This document shows positions 33,701 through 41,397 of a stretch of 64,000 bases of DNA, in pieces; the first letter of the stretch is position 1, and each line of letters starts with the position of its first letter. The notes beneath the pieces are model-generated. The model saw only the letters and a list, made by a program, of their open reading frames with translations. It was not told the origin of the DNA and made no database searches. The translations under genes were made by a program, and so were the position numbers. The stretch spans positions 2,232,001-2,296,000 of the forward strand of contig CBDDCT010000007.1 in the NCBI GenBank assembly GCA_965226185.1, read 5' to 3'. The stretch is from CBDCYS01 sp965226185 (GTDB lineage: Bacteria > Acidobacteriota > Terriglobia > Bryobacterales > UBA6623).

Positions 33701-34140
33701 ATCTGCTGCTTCTCGACCGTCCGGCCGACCGTGGCCGTCTCGGTCTGCACGCCACCCGCCTGTGCGACGACCTCGATGGTCTCCGCGATGTCGCCGACTT
33801 GAAGGATGGCGTCGATGGTCAGCGGGATGGCGGCGTCCAACTTGTTGTTGGAGCTGACGAAACGTTTGAAGCCGGGAAACTCCGCCGTTACGGTGTAGAA
33901 TCCGGGTGGCATAGTAGGAACCACGTAGTAGCCGGACTCGTTCGTGACGACAGTCCGTGCGAGGCCGGTGGTTTCGTTGGTGACGATGACAGTGGTCCCG
34001 GGAACAACGGCTTCGGATGAGTCCTTGACGAAGCCGGAGATCTGGGCCGTGTCAGACTGCGCATAAACAACAGTGGTGCACATTGAGAACATCACCGCCA
34101 GTAATAGCACTGGCAGACATGCCGAACGAAAATAGCGCAT
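30727..34140 (-). CDS. Oar-like TonB-dependent receptor with carboxypeptidase-regulatory domain
   Basis: About 1137 residues. The ATG at 34140 is preceded by AAAGGAGAG and opens a signal peptide (MRYFRSACLPVLLLAVMFSM...VYAQ); the 25 residues before it in the longer frame are dropped. Residues about 28-110 form a CarboxypepD_reg/Cna-B-like beta domain ('AQISGFVKDSSEAVVPGTTVIV', 'PPGFYTVTAEFPGFKRF'). A plug domain follows ('NIILNGRNPVLLALLKPGVRR', 'QIRIITKGGQRDFHGNVYEF'), then a long barrel, ending in 'NIQLSLRYSF' with terminal F. Acidobacteria encode dozens of such receptors, presumed to import large oligosaccharides; the ligand is unknown. Its promoter was not resolved. Confidence 0.93.
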   Translation of the reverse strand: MRYFRSACLPVLLLAVMFSMCTTVVYAQSDTAQISGFVKDSSEAVVPGTTVIVTNETTGLARTVVTNESGYYVVPTMPPGFYTVTAEFPGFKRFVSSNNKLDAAIPLTIDAILQVGDIAETIEVVAQAGGVQTETATVGRTVEKQQIDNIILNGRNPVLLALLKPGVRRTASMVSFNFNMTSGGYSMNGSRTQDNLITHDGAVATRTRANGTAIGAVDVDQVQEIQILTANFKAEYGRSSGGQIRIITKGGQRDFHGNVYEFFRNNKLDANDWRRNAGGQDREAQRFNQFGYNISGPVFIPGMLNTGKDKLFFSWGQEWARRRRELSSFQTVPSLAMRNGDFSATLGPNPFFSNVEVVNDPDTGQPFANNIIPSSRLSSNGTGLLRSYPEPTPGFLIGSDNFFQTRPQPTNQRKETIGIDFNPTDRHSYRFRFQNYNFKRLDAFRGGFDRAVTDWDRPNKTASLNYIWTVSPTVVNEFLATASVDRVFIDIQREGLRFDRGKFGIDYPYVFADPKEIDIKIPTTAIAGGFTQIDGGPYPASSTGPVYQIANNLSVVRGNHTFKFGAMWSKQGQNDFDQINTSGVPGGTNNQNGRFAFTDERSGGSGLAVANAALGLYSTYAEIGTRAYTPYRSTQISYFVQDSWRASDRLTVELGYRHMFVTPYYTSVWRNMAAFDPNLYDPSKAAVQDPSTGNVISGDRFNGVFIPGKSWPDAARGRVAIADSGEFDHLFSGGNNYVGQYQKGNIMPRVGLAYKVTSKTVIRAGGGRFFSRPGVADNIFLGGNPPFQPMASLSNGLVDNPGGGGQTAFPQFFMTMDPVYKIPEAWNWNVAVQREIGFNTTVEVSYVGRAGIHMERVRELNALPIGTRNDPANDGINTNFMRPFKGFAFLNLGENAARSEYNSLQLDVTRRFTSGLSYGIAYTFSKSEDNASGRRDSIWNPFDDSIFWGPSDFDTRHAAVVNWVWEIPFLRNNNSLAGKLAGGWALSGVAQFQTGRRRSVTRGNDYAGSGSGNAAQPWNLTGDPDLSRGDRKFSEGASDSNFYFDPAVFSEPAAGTFASGQPRNSLTSPGFQNWNLGVFKVFGITEKQKLTFRAEFFNFPNYPAFLEPERNPTSATFGKVTSKDSERNIQLSLRYSF

Positions 34141-34500
34141 CGTTTTCTCTCCTTTAATGTGTTTCGCGAAGGATACAAGCCAACCACGGCTTGGTATCGC
34201 GGATTTCAACCCCAACCAATTGTTTCGAAGCCGACTCCCGCGACGTTCGCTCGGACATGGGCCCCGCTACAAGTGGTCACATACAGGCATTCTTCCTGCA
34301 CGTTTGATACCACACGCCCCCCGGTGCGAAGACTCATTCCCGCGGCTAGTTAAAACCGTGAAACAAAAGAGGAACTGAAACCTGGCAGTCAGGCTGGCCA
34401 AACCAGTGACTCTTCTGTGTGCACAGGGCATGGGGTATATCACCGGGTATATCACCCATATCACCCTACGGCCCGGCCGCGCCCTACTTGCCCCTTGACA

Positions 34501-35030
34501 CCTGAATTATGCACAGATTCACTTTGCGAGTGTGGCTGCGTTCGTAGCGGGTTGGCGGTCGTCGTGAGGTGGTAGCTCGGCAACTGGCCTTTTGACTTCT
34601 CCGTGTCCGGTTTCCCTTCCCGCCCAGATTCCGCGTCGTCAAAACCTCGCTCGGAAGTGACGTGTTTCCAGTGTGTTACGGCTAGTGCATAAAATTTTAT
34701 GCATAGCGCATAGCCAGGCTCTCAGATCAGCGCCCTCCCGACCACCGGCAGCAAGCCGCCGTAGGGAGTCGGCTTCCTGCCGCGGAAGTGGTAAGGCGTC
34801 GAAGCCCCGATTTTATTGGGCCGCGAGGCCGTCACGGCTGGGCCTTGTTGGACGGGCCTTTGGGAGCTATGCTGTTTTCGTCTGGTAACCATGTGGGTGA
34901 CCTCCTTGGGGTTGGCTGGCGAAGCTGGGATCTTTGCCAGCCTACCTTTTTACCCCATGTTTTCGGGGGTCCCCAATGGTCCCTTGCGGCTCAGCCCTCC
35001 TCAGGTCCACGCCGCAGTGCATAATTCAGG
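34501..35030. mobile_element. 530-bp non-autonomous IS1380-like element, copy 1
   Basis: It begins CCTGAATTATGCAC and ends with the exact reverse complement GTGCATAATTCAGG (14-bp inverted repeats). It is flanked by TGACA on both sides (34496-34500 and 35031-35035), and copy B of the host sequence (37796-37807) shows the unoccupied site with a single TGACA. A nearly identical copy lies inverted at 42567-43096. Ends starting CC and a 5-bp duplication suit the IS1380 family. It contains only a transposase N-terminal stub. Confidence 0.9.
34722..34892 (-). pseudogene. Transposase N-terminal stub inside the 530-bp element, copy 1
   Basis: A 56-codon ORF preceded by a strong AAGGAGGT and starting 'MVTRRKQHSSQRPVQQGPAV'. 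It includes 'TPYHFRGRKPTPYGGLLPVV', which resembles the N-terminus of one IS1380-type transposase group, and then ends in a stop. The catalytic domain is absent, so it is a deletion remnant, though it could still be translated. Confidence 0.55.
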
Positions 35031-35075
35031 TGACACGTTCGTAGCATTCTAATTCTCTTATCCAATATTGCGAGT

Positions 35076-35358
35076 CACTCTTGTCCAGATTAGAATTTCC
35101 TCACGGTTCTTTGGACAGCAAACGCGCAGGCGGGGAGGGCGAGGTAGCGCCGCTACAAGTGCCAAAAGGCCCAGTAAAAGGCAGTTTTTGGGCAATGCGA
35201 GCCATACCAGACCAGGTGAGCCGACTGAGCAGCTCCGCAATTCGGACAGCACTAGCCAGTTGGGGAGACCTGGTTTAGCCGGGGAGTGGTCTCATATTGA
35301 AAACTGAAGACTTAACCTATCCAATAGGGTGCTTTCAGCGCTAATTTGGACAGCAGTG
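35076..35358. mobile_element. 283-bp small inverted-repeat element in copy A
   Basis: The left end CACTCTTGTCCAGATTAGA (35076-35094) and the reverse complement of the right end GCTAATTTGGACAGCAGTG (35340-35358) are imperfect inverted repeats. The flanking 9-mers ATTGCGAGT and ATTTAGAGT agree at 7 of 9 positions, fitting an old target duplication. The same ends bound the younger 278-bp element at 38049-38326, whose interior is different. No transposase ORF. Confidence 0.6.
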
Positions 35359-35723
35359 ATTTAGAGTACAACTGTATGCGATGCGGGCATTTTCCGTCAC
35401 TGCCTGTGCGTCGAGTGCCTGATATCCGGCAGGTAGGAACTCCGTTTGGACCTTTTGAGAACTTCGCATAGCGAGGCTCTTTCCTTTTGAAGCCGGCGGC
35501 TATCTGTCAACTACCACGAACAGTGGGCCAATTAACCCATGGACCCGTGGTAAATGCCAAAGACTCACACCTCGGATCGATAATTGGAACAGCTTGCGTG
35601 GCAAGAGGTACTGTAGGGCTAGCAGCCCGCCGCGTTCAGCCTGGTCACTAAATTGCTACTAGATGGGTGGAGCCGGTTGGTAGTGTAATTCGGATGCTAC
35701 TCAGCGGCCCGGGAACGTGTGCC

Positions 35724-35967
35724 ATGCTTTCAACCAGGCTCGTCGAACTCACTGAGAGTTACTCGGATCAAATCACCAAGACGCTGCTCGATCAGGTGAA
35801 AGATGAACGCGCGGCTGTCGAAGTTCAACCAGCTTCCCAGCTCCGAGCTACTCAGTCGCTTTCAAGAGCGGACACCCTTGATCCAAGCGGCACTTGCCCC
35901 TTTTAGTGGATGCATCCGCATCAGCGAAATGATGCATCCGGCTCATTGTCTGTTGAGTGAATTGTGA
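35724..35967 (+). pseudogene. Frameshifted fragment resembling an RsbR-type N-terminal domain
   Basis: The first frame reads 'MLSTRLVELTESYSDQITKT' then 'LLDQVKDE'. The next frame continues with 'ARLSKFNQLPSSELLSRFQE', so a single-base shift near 35812 seems to split one reading. The pattern is reminiscent of helical RsbR/RsbRD-type N-terminal domains in Acidobacteria (weak recall). The frame ends at 35967, eight bases before the IS1380 element. It is a fragment, not a working gene. Confidence 0.35.
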
Positions 35968-35975
35968 TGTCTAAG

Positions 35976-37640
35976 CCCGGATTTCCACTTTAGTTTCGGT
36001 TCTGCTAACCATCGGGTGGCCTCGGACGCCTTTATTTATGAGGGTTGGAAAGCACTCAAGGCGCTGAGGAGATCAACACCCAATGGGTGAAAAAGAAAAC
36101 AAACCGTTCCAGCTAAGCTTCAACGGCTTATTGAAAGTCGATTTCCAAGGATCGCGCGTCACTTCCGACGGCGGGCTCATTTTGGTCCGCGAGCTGGACG
36201 AACGGCTCGGGCTCGGGAAACTGATCGAGGAGCATCTCAGCGACTCGCGGCAAGGCTTGAACAAGAAGTTCCCGTTCGCCGATCTGCTGCGGCAGTCAGT
36301 CTACTCTCGGCTGGCAGGCTACGAGGACCTCAACGATGCCGTCCGAGTGTCGGCTGACCCGACGTTTCGCTTGATCGGCTCGAAGAGGAACTGGGATCGC
36401 GGCGGGGCCTTGACCTCGACGCTGCATGGCTTTGAGACAGAGATGCTGGCGAGCGAGGAGAACTTGCTGGGGCTGATGGCTGTGAACCGCGAGCTGGTGG
36501 CGCAAGCCGAGACGCAAGACGACTCCGAGCGCGTCGTTCTCGACATGGACTCGACCGAAAGCCCTGTCCACGGCCAGCAAGAGGGCAGTGCCTACAACGG
36601 GCACTTCGAGTCGGTCTGCTACCACCCGTTGTTGTTGTTCAACCAGCATGGTGATTGTCTGGCGGCAAAGCTGCGGCCGGGCAACGTGCACAGCGCCAAG
36701 GACTGCAACGAGTTGCTGCTGCCCGAGATCGAGCGCCAACAGGCCGCGGGCAAGCAGGTCACCTTCCGGGGCGATGCGGCCTTTGCCAAGCCGGAGATTT
36801 ATGAGTCTTCGGAAGAACGCGGAGTGCGGTACGCCATTCGCATTCCGGCCAACAAGAGCTTGGAATTGGCGATCGAAGACATCCTGTTTCGGCCGCCGGG
36901 CAGGCCGGGTCGCAAGCCCTTGGTGCGCTACAAGAGCTTCCGCTATCAGGCTGAGAGTTGGTCCAAGCCGCGACGCATCGTGGCCAAGGTCGAGCATCAT
37001 CTCGGTGAGCTGTTCCCGCGCGTCGGCTTTATCGTGACGAACATGACGTTGCCGAGTCGGTCTGTGGTGCGCTTCTACAACAAGCGCGGCACGGCCGAGC
37101 AATGGATTAAAGAAGGCAAGCAGGCCACGCACTGGACGCGGCTGTCGTGCCATCGCTTCCGGGCGAACGAGGTGCGACTGCAACTCAGCGTGCTGGCCTA
37201 CAATCTGGGCAACTTGTGGCGACGGCTGGGACTGCCGCACAGGATCAAGAGCTGGTCGCTGACGAGCTTGCAGCGGCGGCTGATGAAGACCGGCGGGCGG
37301 CTGGTCAAGCATGCCCGCTACTACTGGTTGCTGCTGGCGGAGGGGCATCTGAACCGGCGGCTGTTCGGTGACATGCTGCACAGGATCTGGGCACTGCCGC
37401 TGCCGAGCGGGTAGCGTTGCCTGGACGAGGATCAACAGTTTTTGGCTCCGAAAAGGTTTCGCAGGGAGCAGTGTCGGTCGGTGCGCCGTTCAGCCCGCTC
37501 CATCAACGTCTATGAGCGGACGGACGGGCTTTGGGGCCTGCCGCCGGAGCTGATGTGCAGGGTTCAGCGCGGAAAGACGTGGTATTCGGGCAGCGCGGGT
37601 GTATACTGTCGCCGTACCAGGGTCAAAATGGAAATGCTGG
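35976..37640 (+). mobile_element. IS1380-family insertion sequence (about 1.67 kb)
   Basis: The left end CCCGGATTTCCACTTT (35976) and the reverse complement of the right end AAAATGGAAATGCTGG (to 37640) match at 13 of 16 positions and both begin with CC. The flanks are CTAAG and CTAAA, a near 5-bp duplication. The right boundary agrees with the point where homology between copies A and B begins (37642). It carries one full transposase gene. Confidence 0.75.
36083..37414 (+). CDS. IS1380-family transposase
   Basis: A 443-residue DDE transposase. It opens 'PFQLSFNGLLKVDFQGSRVTSDGGLILVRELDERLGL', typical of the family, and has catalytic Asp in 'RVVLDMDSTESPVHG', Asp in 'VTFRGDAAFAKPEIYE' and Glu in 'RGTAEQWIKEGKQATHWTRLSCH', followed by 'RLQLSVLAYNLGNLWRRL'. 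It is intact from start to stop and appears functional. It is a different lineage from the stub in the 530-bp elements. An old 3' fragment of a relative lies at 13700-13812. Confidence 0.95.
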   Translation: MGEKENKPFQLSFNGLLKVDFQGSRVTSDGGLILVRELDERLGLGKLIEEHLSDSRQGLNKKFPFADLLRQSVYSRLAGYEDLNDAVRVSADPTFRLIGSKRNWDRGGALTSTLHGFETEMLASEENLLGLMAVNRELVAQAETQDDSERVVLDMDSTESPVHGQQEGSAYNGHFESVCYHPLLLFNQHGDCLAAKLRPGNVHSAKDCNELLLPEIERQQAAGKQVTFRGDAAFAKPEIYESSEERGVRYAIRIPANKSLELAIEDILFRPPGRPGRKPLVRYKSFRYQAESWSKPRRIVAKVEHHLGELFPRVGFIVTNMTLPSRSVVRFYNKRGTAEQWIKEGKQATHWTRLSCHRFRANEVRLQLSVLAYNLGNLWRRLGLPHRIKSWSLTSLQRRLMKTGGRLVKHARYYWLLLAEGHLNRRLFGDMLHRIWALPLPSG

Positions 37641-38048
37641 CTAAAACCTTGAAACAAAAGAGGAACTGAAACCTGGGAGTCAGGCTGGCCAAATCAGTGA
37701 CGCTTCTGCCTGCACAGGGCGTGAGGTATATCACGGGGTATATCACCGGGTATATCACCCATATCACCCTACGGCCCGGCCGCGCCCTCCTTGCCCCTTG
37801 ACACGTTCGTGGCATTCTAATTCTCTCATCCAATATTGCGAGTCACTCTTGTCCAGATTAGAATTTCCTCACGGTTCTTTGGACAGCAAACGCGCAGGCG
37901 GGGAGGGCGAGGTAGCGCCGCTACAAGTGCCACAAGGCTCAGTAAAAGGCAGTTTTTGGGCAATTCGAGCCATACCAGACCAGGTGAGCCGACTGAGCAG
38001 CTCCGCAATTCGGACAGCACTAGCCAGTTGGGGAGACCTGGTTTAGCC

Positions 38049-38326
38049 CACTCTTGTCCAAATTAGCTTTGTCGAAAGCTGACTTGAACAGCACACTGCG
38101 CCCGGTCCGGTGAGCAGAGCGGGCCGTCGCGCCACGGAAACCGCTCCAGACGGGCCTTTGGGCTGCCTTTGGCGGTTAGCAGGGGTCGGCTGAATCCGCC
38201 TCGACATTCTGGACAGCATCTGGGGCCACCGGGAACCTGGTTTTTGCCTCGACCCTCTCCGGCCAATAAAATCAACAACTTACGCGTCGAGAACAGGGCC
38301 TGTTCAAGCTAATTTGGACAGCAGTG
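38049..38326. mobile_element. 278-bp small inverted-repeat element with 9-bp target duplication
   Basis: The left end CACTCTTGTCCAAATTAGC and the reverse complement of the right end, CACTGCTGTCCAAATTAGC, differ at two positions. The element is flanked by perfect GGTTTAGCC duplications (38040-38048 and 38327-38335). Copy A shows the empty site with a single GGTTTAGCC. It is nested within a copy of the related element (left end at 37847). It has no ORF of note, so it must be moved in trans. Confidence 0.88.
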
Positions 38327-38359
38327 GGTTTAGCCGGGGAGTGGTCTCATATTGAAAAC

Positions 38360-39794
38360 GAGGATGTCCAGAATTCCGTTGAAACGCGCGGCTCTCCAGA
38401 ACTTGTAGTTTACGCCGCTTGGGCCTGGGCCGGAGGCGGCGGCGACAGTCTGCCGAGCTGGTCGAGTAATTTCGGCAAGTGCCGGTAGCCTTTGACCCGC
38501 CGGAAGCTTTTCTCGGCCAGCCACAGACCCGCGCCCACCCAACGCTCGCGCTGATCGCCTCCCCGCCAGCGCTTCACCCGGCCGCAGACGCGGTCCACCA
38601 CCGAGAAGGCCGACTCGATCGGATTCGTCGTCGCCAGCGTACAACGCAGCAGATCGTCGAGTCCGAGCCGGTGCACCGTCAGCGTTTCCTCTCTCCCCTC
38701 TTCGAGCGAACGCGCCGCCGACGGATTCAACTCCAGCAACTCGCGATGCAGCTTCTCCAAGGCCGCCTTGGCGTCCGCGCAGCTTGACATCGCATAAGCG
38801 TTCGCCATCTTGCGGTCCACCGATTCGCGGTATGGCTCCGGCAAATGGCCGGTCACGTTGCGGCGCTTGTGCATTTGACAGCGCTGGATCGGCGCCGTCT
38901 TGCCCGCGTGCTTACGGACCGCCTTCGTCAGCGCCTTCGCGCCGTCGAGCACATACAGCATCGGCGCCGAGAAATCGACGCCACGCCCGGCCAAATCCTC
39001 CAGCAATTCGCCCGCCACCGTGGTGTTCTCGCTCGCTCCCTGCCGCAGCCCCAGAACCGTTTTCGACCCGTCCATGGCCACTCCCAGCGCCGCCACCAGG
39101 TGCTGGCCCTTGAACTCAATGCCGTCGATGTAGATGACGCAGAGTTTGAGTTTATCGAGAGGGCGCTCTAAAAGTTCGCGCAGTTTCTCTCGGCTGGTGC
39201 GCACGAAATGCTCACTCACCGCTGACTTTTCGATGCCATAGGCGGCGGCAAACTCCCGCACGGCTTTCGAGTAATTCCGTGTCGAGAGCCCGAGCATGAG
39301 CTTGTCCCAAACGGCGTCGTCGAGCGGCTCGGAGCGGCGGAACAACGCATAGCTGCCCAGGGATTGTTCGTGGCCGTCGTCGCTGCGCAGCCGCGGCCGC
39401 TGAATGGGGACCTTCTGTCCATCGACGACGAGGAAGCCTTGCTCGCGGCCCCAGCGGTAGGGCTGCTCGGCTTGGCGCCGCTGGTAGTGCTCGCCAGCGA
39501 GCTGGCGCACTTCGTTGTCCATGATGAGCTGCATCAGCTCCAGGCCTGCCTGGCGCATCAGCTCGCCGACGCTTTGCTGCAGGGCGGCGGCGACTTCTTT
39601 GAGCGGCAGGTGCAGTTGCAGTTCCTGCCCGGATTCTTCGGCTTGCTTGTGGAATTGGCGAACGGCTTGTTCGCGGTCAATCTGGTATCGTTTCTTCATA
39701 GCGACTCTCCTTTTTCGAAAATGAAAAACATCACTCCGAGCCTAACGGCTCGGACTGGAGAGTCGCTACTTTCCACGAACTATCGGACATCCTC
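38360..39794 (-). mobile_element. IS256-family (mutator-type) insertion sequence, about 1.43 kb
   Basis: The ends are GAGGATGTCCAGAATTCCGT at 38360 and the reverse complement of ...GAACTATCGGACATCCTC ending at 39794, sharing the outer 10 bases and several inner ones. No 8-9 bp target duplication is present (TTGAAAAC left, CAGCTTGC right). Comparison with copy A shows that these flanks are normally about 300 bp apart, so an adjacent deletion explains the missing duplication. Confidence 0.85.
38410..39699 (-). CDS. IS256-family transposase
   Basis: A 429-residue mutator-type transposase. The catalytic residues are in 'LCVIYIDGIEFKGQHLVAALG' (Asp), 'APMLYVLDGAKALTKAVRKH' (Asp) and 'LATTNPIESAFSVVDRVCGRVKRW' (Glu). 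'IQRCQMHKRRNVTGHLPEPY' is the family's C-x2-H insertion region. The sequence is full length with no disruptions. It ends in a Pro/Ala-rich tail. Both inverted repeats are present, so the element may be active. Confidence 0.95.
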   Translation of the reverse strand: MKKRYQIDREQAVRQFHKQAEESGQELQLHLPLKEVAAALQQSVGELMRQAGLELMQLIMDNEVRQLAGEHYQRRQAEQPYRWGREQGFLVVDGQKVPIQRPRLRSDDGHEQSLGSYALFRRSEPLDDAVWDKLMLGLSTRNYSKAVREFAAAYGIEKSAVSEHFVRTSREKLRELLERPLDKLKLCVIYIDGIEFKGQHLVAALGVAMDGSKTVLGLRQGASENTTVAGELLEDLAGRGVDFSAPMLYVLDGAKALTKAVRKHAGKTAPIQRCQMHKRRNVTGHLPEPYRESVDRKMANAYAMSSCADAKAALEKLHRELLELNPSAARSLEEGREETLTVHRLGLDDLLRCTLATTNPIESAFSVVDRVCGRVKRWRGGDQRERWVGAGLWLAEKSFRRVKGYRHLPKLLDQLGRLSPPPPAQAQAA

Positions 39795-39826
39795 CAGCTT
39801 GCGTGGCAAGAGGTACTGTAGGGCTA

Positions 39827-40986
39827 TACGGGTGCGCATAAATAAAGGGACATAAAGAGTCAACAAAAAGGCCTCAGGTAGGAGCGAATGACGACAGGGT
39901 GAGACTGCATCTCGCCGAAGACTCTTGTCAGCGTGGCCAGCAGTTCGGCTTCGCCCGCAAAGTAGCGATTGTGAGTTCCCGTGCGGCGCGTGTGCTGCCA
40001 GAGCCGCTCGGTGGGATTCAACTCCGGCGAGTACGGCGGCAGCTGGTGAACTTCCAGCCAGTGACGGTTGGACCGGAACCAGGCCCAGACCTCGGCATCC
40101 TTGTGGTAGGAAGCGTTGTCCTGGATCAGCATCGCCCCCTGGCGGCGATAGCGCCGCGCTAACTGTTTCAGGAATGCCAAGTAAGTCCCGGCGTTGAAGG
40201 CCGTGTCCCGGCGGTAGTGGAAGCGCGCGCGCCACAGTTCGATGGCGCCCAGGATCTTGACGCTTTTGCGCTGTCCCGTGACGGGGATTTCCGGCGGCCG
40301 GCCGACGCGGCTCCAAGTGGCATGCAAAGTCGAGTCCTGGCGGAAGCTGGCTTCGTCGGTGAAGATCAGCGCCCAGTTTTTCCGGCGGGCTTTTTTTTAA
40401 GGTTGGGATAGGTGCGGCGATGCCAGCGGTCCTGCTGGTCGGCGTCGGCGCGGGCCAGCACGCGGCGCGGCCGCTGCACCGAGAAGCCCAGCCCGTGCAG
40501 CAGTTTTCGCACGTGGCCCGGGTGATAGCGCACGCCGAATTCCTCCTCGATCACCCAGGCAATCATGGGCGAGGTCCAAAGGCCGCTGTCCAAGCCGTAG
40601 GCCACGGGACCACTATCGAGAATGTCCCCGAGCTGCTGCCGTTGAGCCGCAGTCAACCGTGGCGGCCTTCCTGAGCGGTAGCCTTCCAGCAAACCTTCGA
40701 TGCCGTGCGCTTCATAGCGCGCCAACCACTCGGACACTTTCGAGCGGGGCGCTTTGAGAATCCCGGCCAACTCGCCGCTGGTGCGGCCTTCGGAGTTCAG
40801 CACCACTGCCTGCAGGCGTTTCGCCACACGGTAGGCCCCGTCTCGTTCGGCTTCTTTGCCGAGGCGCAGCAAGCGCTTATAGCGGCTCGGGTGTAATCGC
40901 AGCAATCGCGGACGCATGGCCACACCTCCTAAGAGAAGTATGCCACGTTCGTCCCTCTTATGTCTCCTTAATTATGCGCGCCTGTA
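39827..40986 (-). mobile_element. IS630-family insertion sequence, copy 1 (about 1.16 kb)
   Basis: The ends TACGGGTGCGCATAAATAAAG (39827) and the reverse complement of ...AATTATGCGCGCCTGTA (40986) are inverted repeats, and TA dinucleotides flank both sides (39825-39826 and 40987-40988), as IS630/Tc1 elements require. It is inserted at the right end of the copy B block (GGGCTA). Confidence 0.9.
39860..40923 (-). CDS. IS630-family transposase, two frames joined by -1 frameshifting
   Basis: The first frame (40923 down to 40366, 185 aa) holds the helix-turn-helix part ('RTSGELAGILKAPRSKVSEWLARYEAHGIEGLLEG'). The second (to 39860) holds the DDE domain: 'NWALIFTDEASF', 'GAMLIQDNASYHKD', 'LPPYSPELNPTERLW'. 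The two join at A-AAA-AAG in an A8 run (40391-40398). A -1 shift there reads '...KKARRKNWALIFTDEA' and makes one protein of about 350 aa. The -1 frame has a stop just before the A-run, so it cannot start upstream independently. The same arrangement occurs in the second IS630 copy. Confidence 0.85.
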
Positions 40987-40988
40987 TA

Positions 40989-41395
40989 GTATGAATGTAC
41001 TATTCAGCACTGGTCAATTCGATTCTCTATCCTGTCCCTCGCCAAGGCGCTGTCATGTTAAGTGATTTCGGAGGGACCAAGCCACCATATGCAGTATTCA
41101 GACGCGGTCTCGCTACCCATACCTTTGGGCCGTCTCAGCCTGTGAAGCGTTAACTTGACAATGCCGGCTGATGGTAGTGCCAATCACGACACGCCAATTC
41201 TACCCTGTTGCCGATTGGTGTTGGTAACAAGCCTTACCACCAGCAATCCGGTTCAAGGCCATGATAACTCAATAGACGAGGGGTTTTCAGCTCTTCCGGC
41301 GACGCGGAGAAGACCTCTGACGGCGGATAGGTGGTGGGAATAAATTTCTCAGTGGCTATTCGCGGACGGGCGCTAGGTAGTTCGTTAGAGGGTCT
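40989..41395. other. Gap between the two IS630 copies
   Basis: No gene that I can support. The first 40 bases ('...TATTCAGCACTGGTCA') loosely resemble copy A after 35622 ('GTTCAGCCTGGTCA'), so diverged copy B sequence may continue here. A 32-codon frame from 41055 ('MLSDFGGTKPPYAVFRRGLA') is too short and has no ribosome-binding site. Confidence 0.35.
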
Positions 41396-41397
41396 TA

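Larger units (their letters stand above)
34351..35626. repeat. Segmental repeat copy A (interrupted by a 530-bp element)
   Basis: 34351-34500 and 35031-35298 together match 37642-38048 plus 38336-38359 (copy B) with few differences. A further block, CAGCTTGCGTGGCAAGAGG and on to GGGCTA (35591-35622), matches 39795-39826. In copy A the block is split by the element at 34501-35030. It holds two 12-bp GGGTATATCACC-type units (34432-34455) where copy B holds three (37723-37758). No coding potential is evident. Confidence 0.85.
37642..39826. repeat. Segmental repeat copy B (broken by a 278-bp element and IS256)
   Basis: 37642-38048 and 38336-38359 match copy A (34351-35298); 39795-39826 matches 35591-35622. 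A 278-bp element is inserted at 38049. Between 38359 and 39795, about 292 bp present in copy A (35299-35590) are replaced by an IS256-family element, which indicates a deletion next to the IS insertion. Confidence 0.85.

Noticed and set aside
34816..35052. 78-codon ORF spanning the end of the 530-bp element
   Set aside because: It differs between copies only because it runs into flanking DNA; composition is not protein-like, and the opposite strand has the better supported transposase stub.
36296..37435. 379-codon minus-strand frame opposite the IS1380 transposase
   Set aside because: The sense strand has all catalytic motifs; the antisense product is a Gln/Arg/His-rich shadow.
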